Positions 5,309-5,496 of a DNA stretch of 5,496 bases are shown in pieces. The notes beneath the pieces are model-generated. The model was given only the letters and a program-made list of their open reading frames with translations. It did not search any database and was not told the DNA's origin. Source of the stretch: Bacteroidales bacterium (lineage in GTDB: Bacteria; Bacteroidota; Bacteroidia; Bacteroidales; UBA4181); the NCBI GenBank assembly GCA_031264715.1, contig JAISDP010000038.1:1-5496 (forward strand). Reading direction: 5' to 3'. The position numbers and the translations under genes are program-made. Numbering within the stretch: the stretch's first letter is position 1; each line of letters begins with the position of its first letter.

Positions 5309-5496
5309 TTACCAGAAATATCCGTACAGGAATATCAGCAGTCCGAAAATCCCGATGGCTGCGATATTGAATGGAACCGACGTTTTGAATATACCGGTTT
5401 CAAATACCAGCGCCTTGCTGTTCATTGCGGGTGACTTGGCATTGGTAACCATCACGATCCCAAGCAGGATAAATCCCGCCACCAATACATAGATCG
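5309..5496 (-). CDS. Polytopic membrane protein, C-terminal fragment; probable sodium:solute symporter
   Basis: The last 61 codons of a gene whose start lies beyond the window end, closed by TAA at 5311-5309. There are two hydrophobic helices, VLVAGFILLGIVMVTNA near the window edge and FNIAAIGIFGLLIFLYGYFW at the very C-terminus. The polar loop between them contains SKALVFETGIFKTSVP. A terminal helix ending in Tyr/Phe/Trp, after a short loop of the type FKTSxxFNIxA, is how many Bacteroidetes SSS-family (SLC5-like) sodium:solute symporters end, so that family is my best guess; the substrate cannot be told. Other transporters with a terminal helix pair remain possible. It is separated from the next gene by 232 nt with its own promoter element, so it is probably a different transcription unit. 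Confidence 0.65.
   Translation of the reverse strand, partial: IYVLVAGFILLGIVMVTNAKSPAMNSKALVFETGIFKTSVPFNIAAIGIFGLLIFLYGYFW

Noticed and set aside
5253..5492. Plus-strand open frame of 79 codons
   Set aside because: The complementary strand encodes a clean two-helix membrane protein C-terminus over the same bases.

Overview
The window looks like chromosomal DNA of a Bacteroidetes bacterium, most likely order Bacteroidales. Three things suggest this. Candidate promoters carry the Bacteroidetes -7 element TAnnTTTG, seen on the minus strand as TACCTTTG, TAACTTTG and TATCTTTG. Clear Shine-Dalgarno sites are absent. The gene set (YD-type secreted repeat protein, small secreted proteins and lipoproteins, a type II-like thymidylate kinase, and a stand-alone lasso-B2-type transglutaminase-like protein) is familiar from that phylum. 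Genus cannot be told from the sequence.

Every supportable gene lies on the minus strand, so transcription runs from high to low coordinates. In that order: (1) 5496-5309, the C-terminal end of a polytopic membrane protein, probably a sodium:solute symporter; (2) a gene-free gap of 232 nt holding a TATCTTTG promoter element and a 13-bp perfect inverted repeat; (3) a tight five-gene run from 5076 to 1545: a lipoprotein of unknown function, a small secreted protein of unknown function, dTMP kinase (tmk), a secreted YD-like repeat protein, and a transglutaminase-like protein of the lasso peptide B2 type. Gaps in this run are 6 nt and 51 nt, then a 4-nt ATGA overlap and a 3-nt TTGA overlap. The last three genes are therefore very probably translationally coupled. 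(4) A spacer with two 29-bp direct repeats and a TAACTTTG promoter element; (5) a TPR-repeat protein of 318 residues; (6) at the low-coordinate edge, a broken transposase-like gene with two in-frame stops and one frameshift, preceded by its own promoter-like element and a possible insertion-sequence end.

The most unusual point is the link of a nucleotide-metabolism gene (tmk) with a secreted repeat protein and an orphan B2 cysteine-protease-like protein. No lasso precursor, B1 (RRE) or cyclase gene is visible. The cell-envelope genes around tmk share no obvious pathway with it, so the operon may simply be co-transcription. I found no rRNA, tRNA, CRISPR array or riboswitch. All family assignments come from motif reading without database searches.
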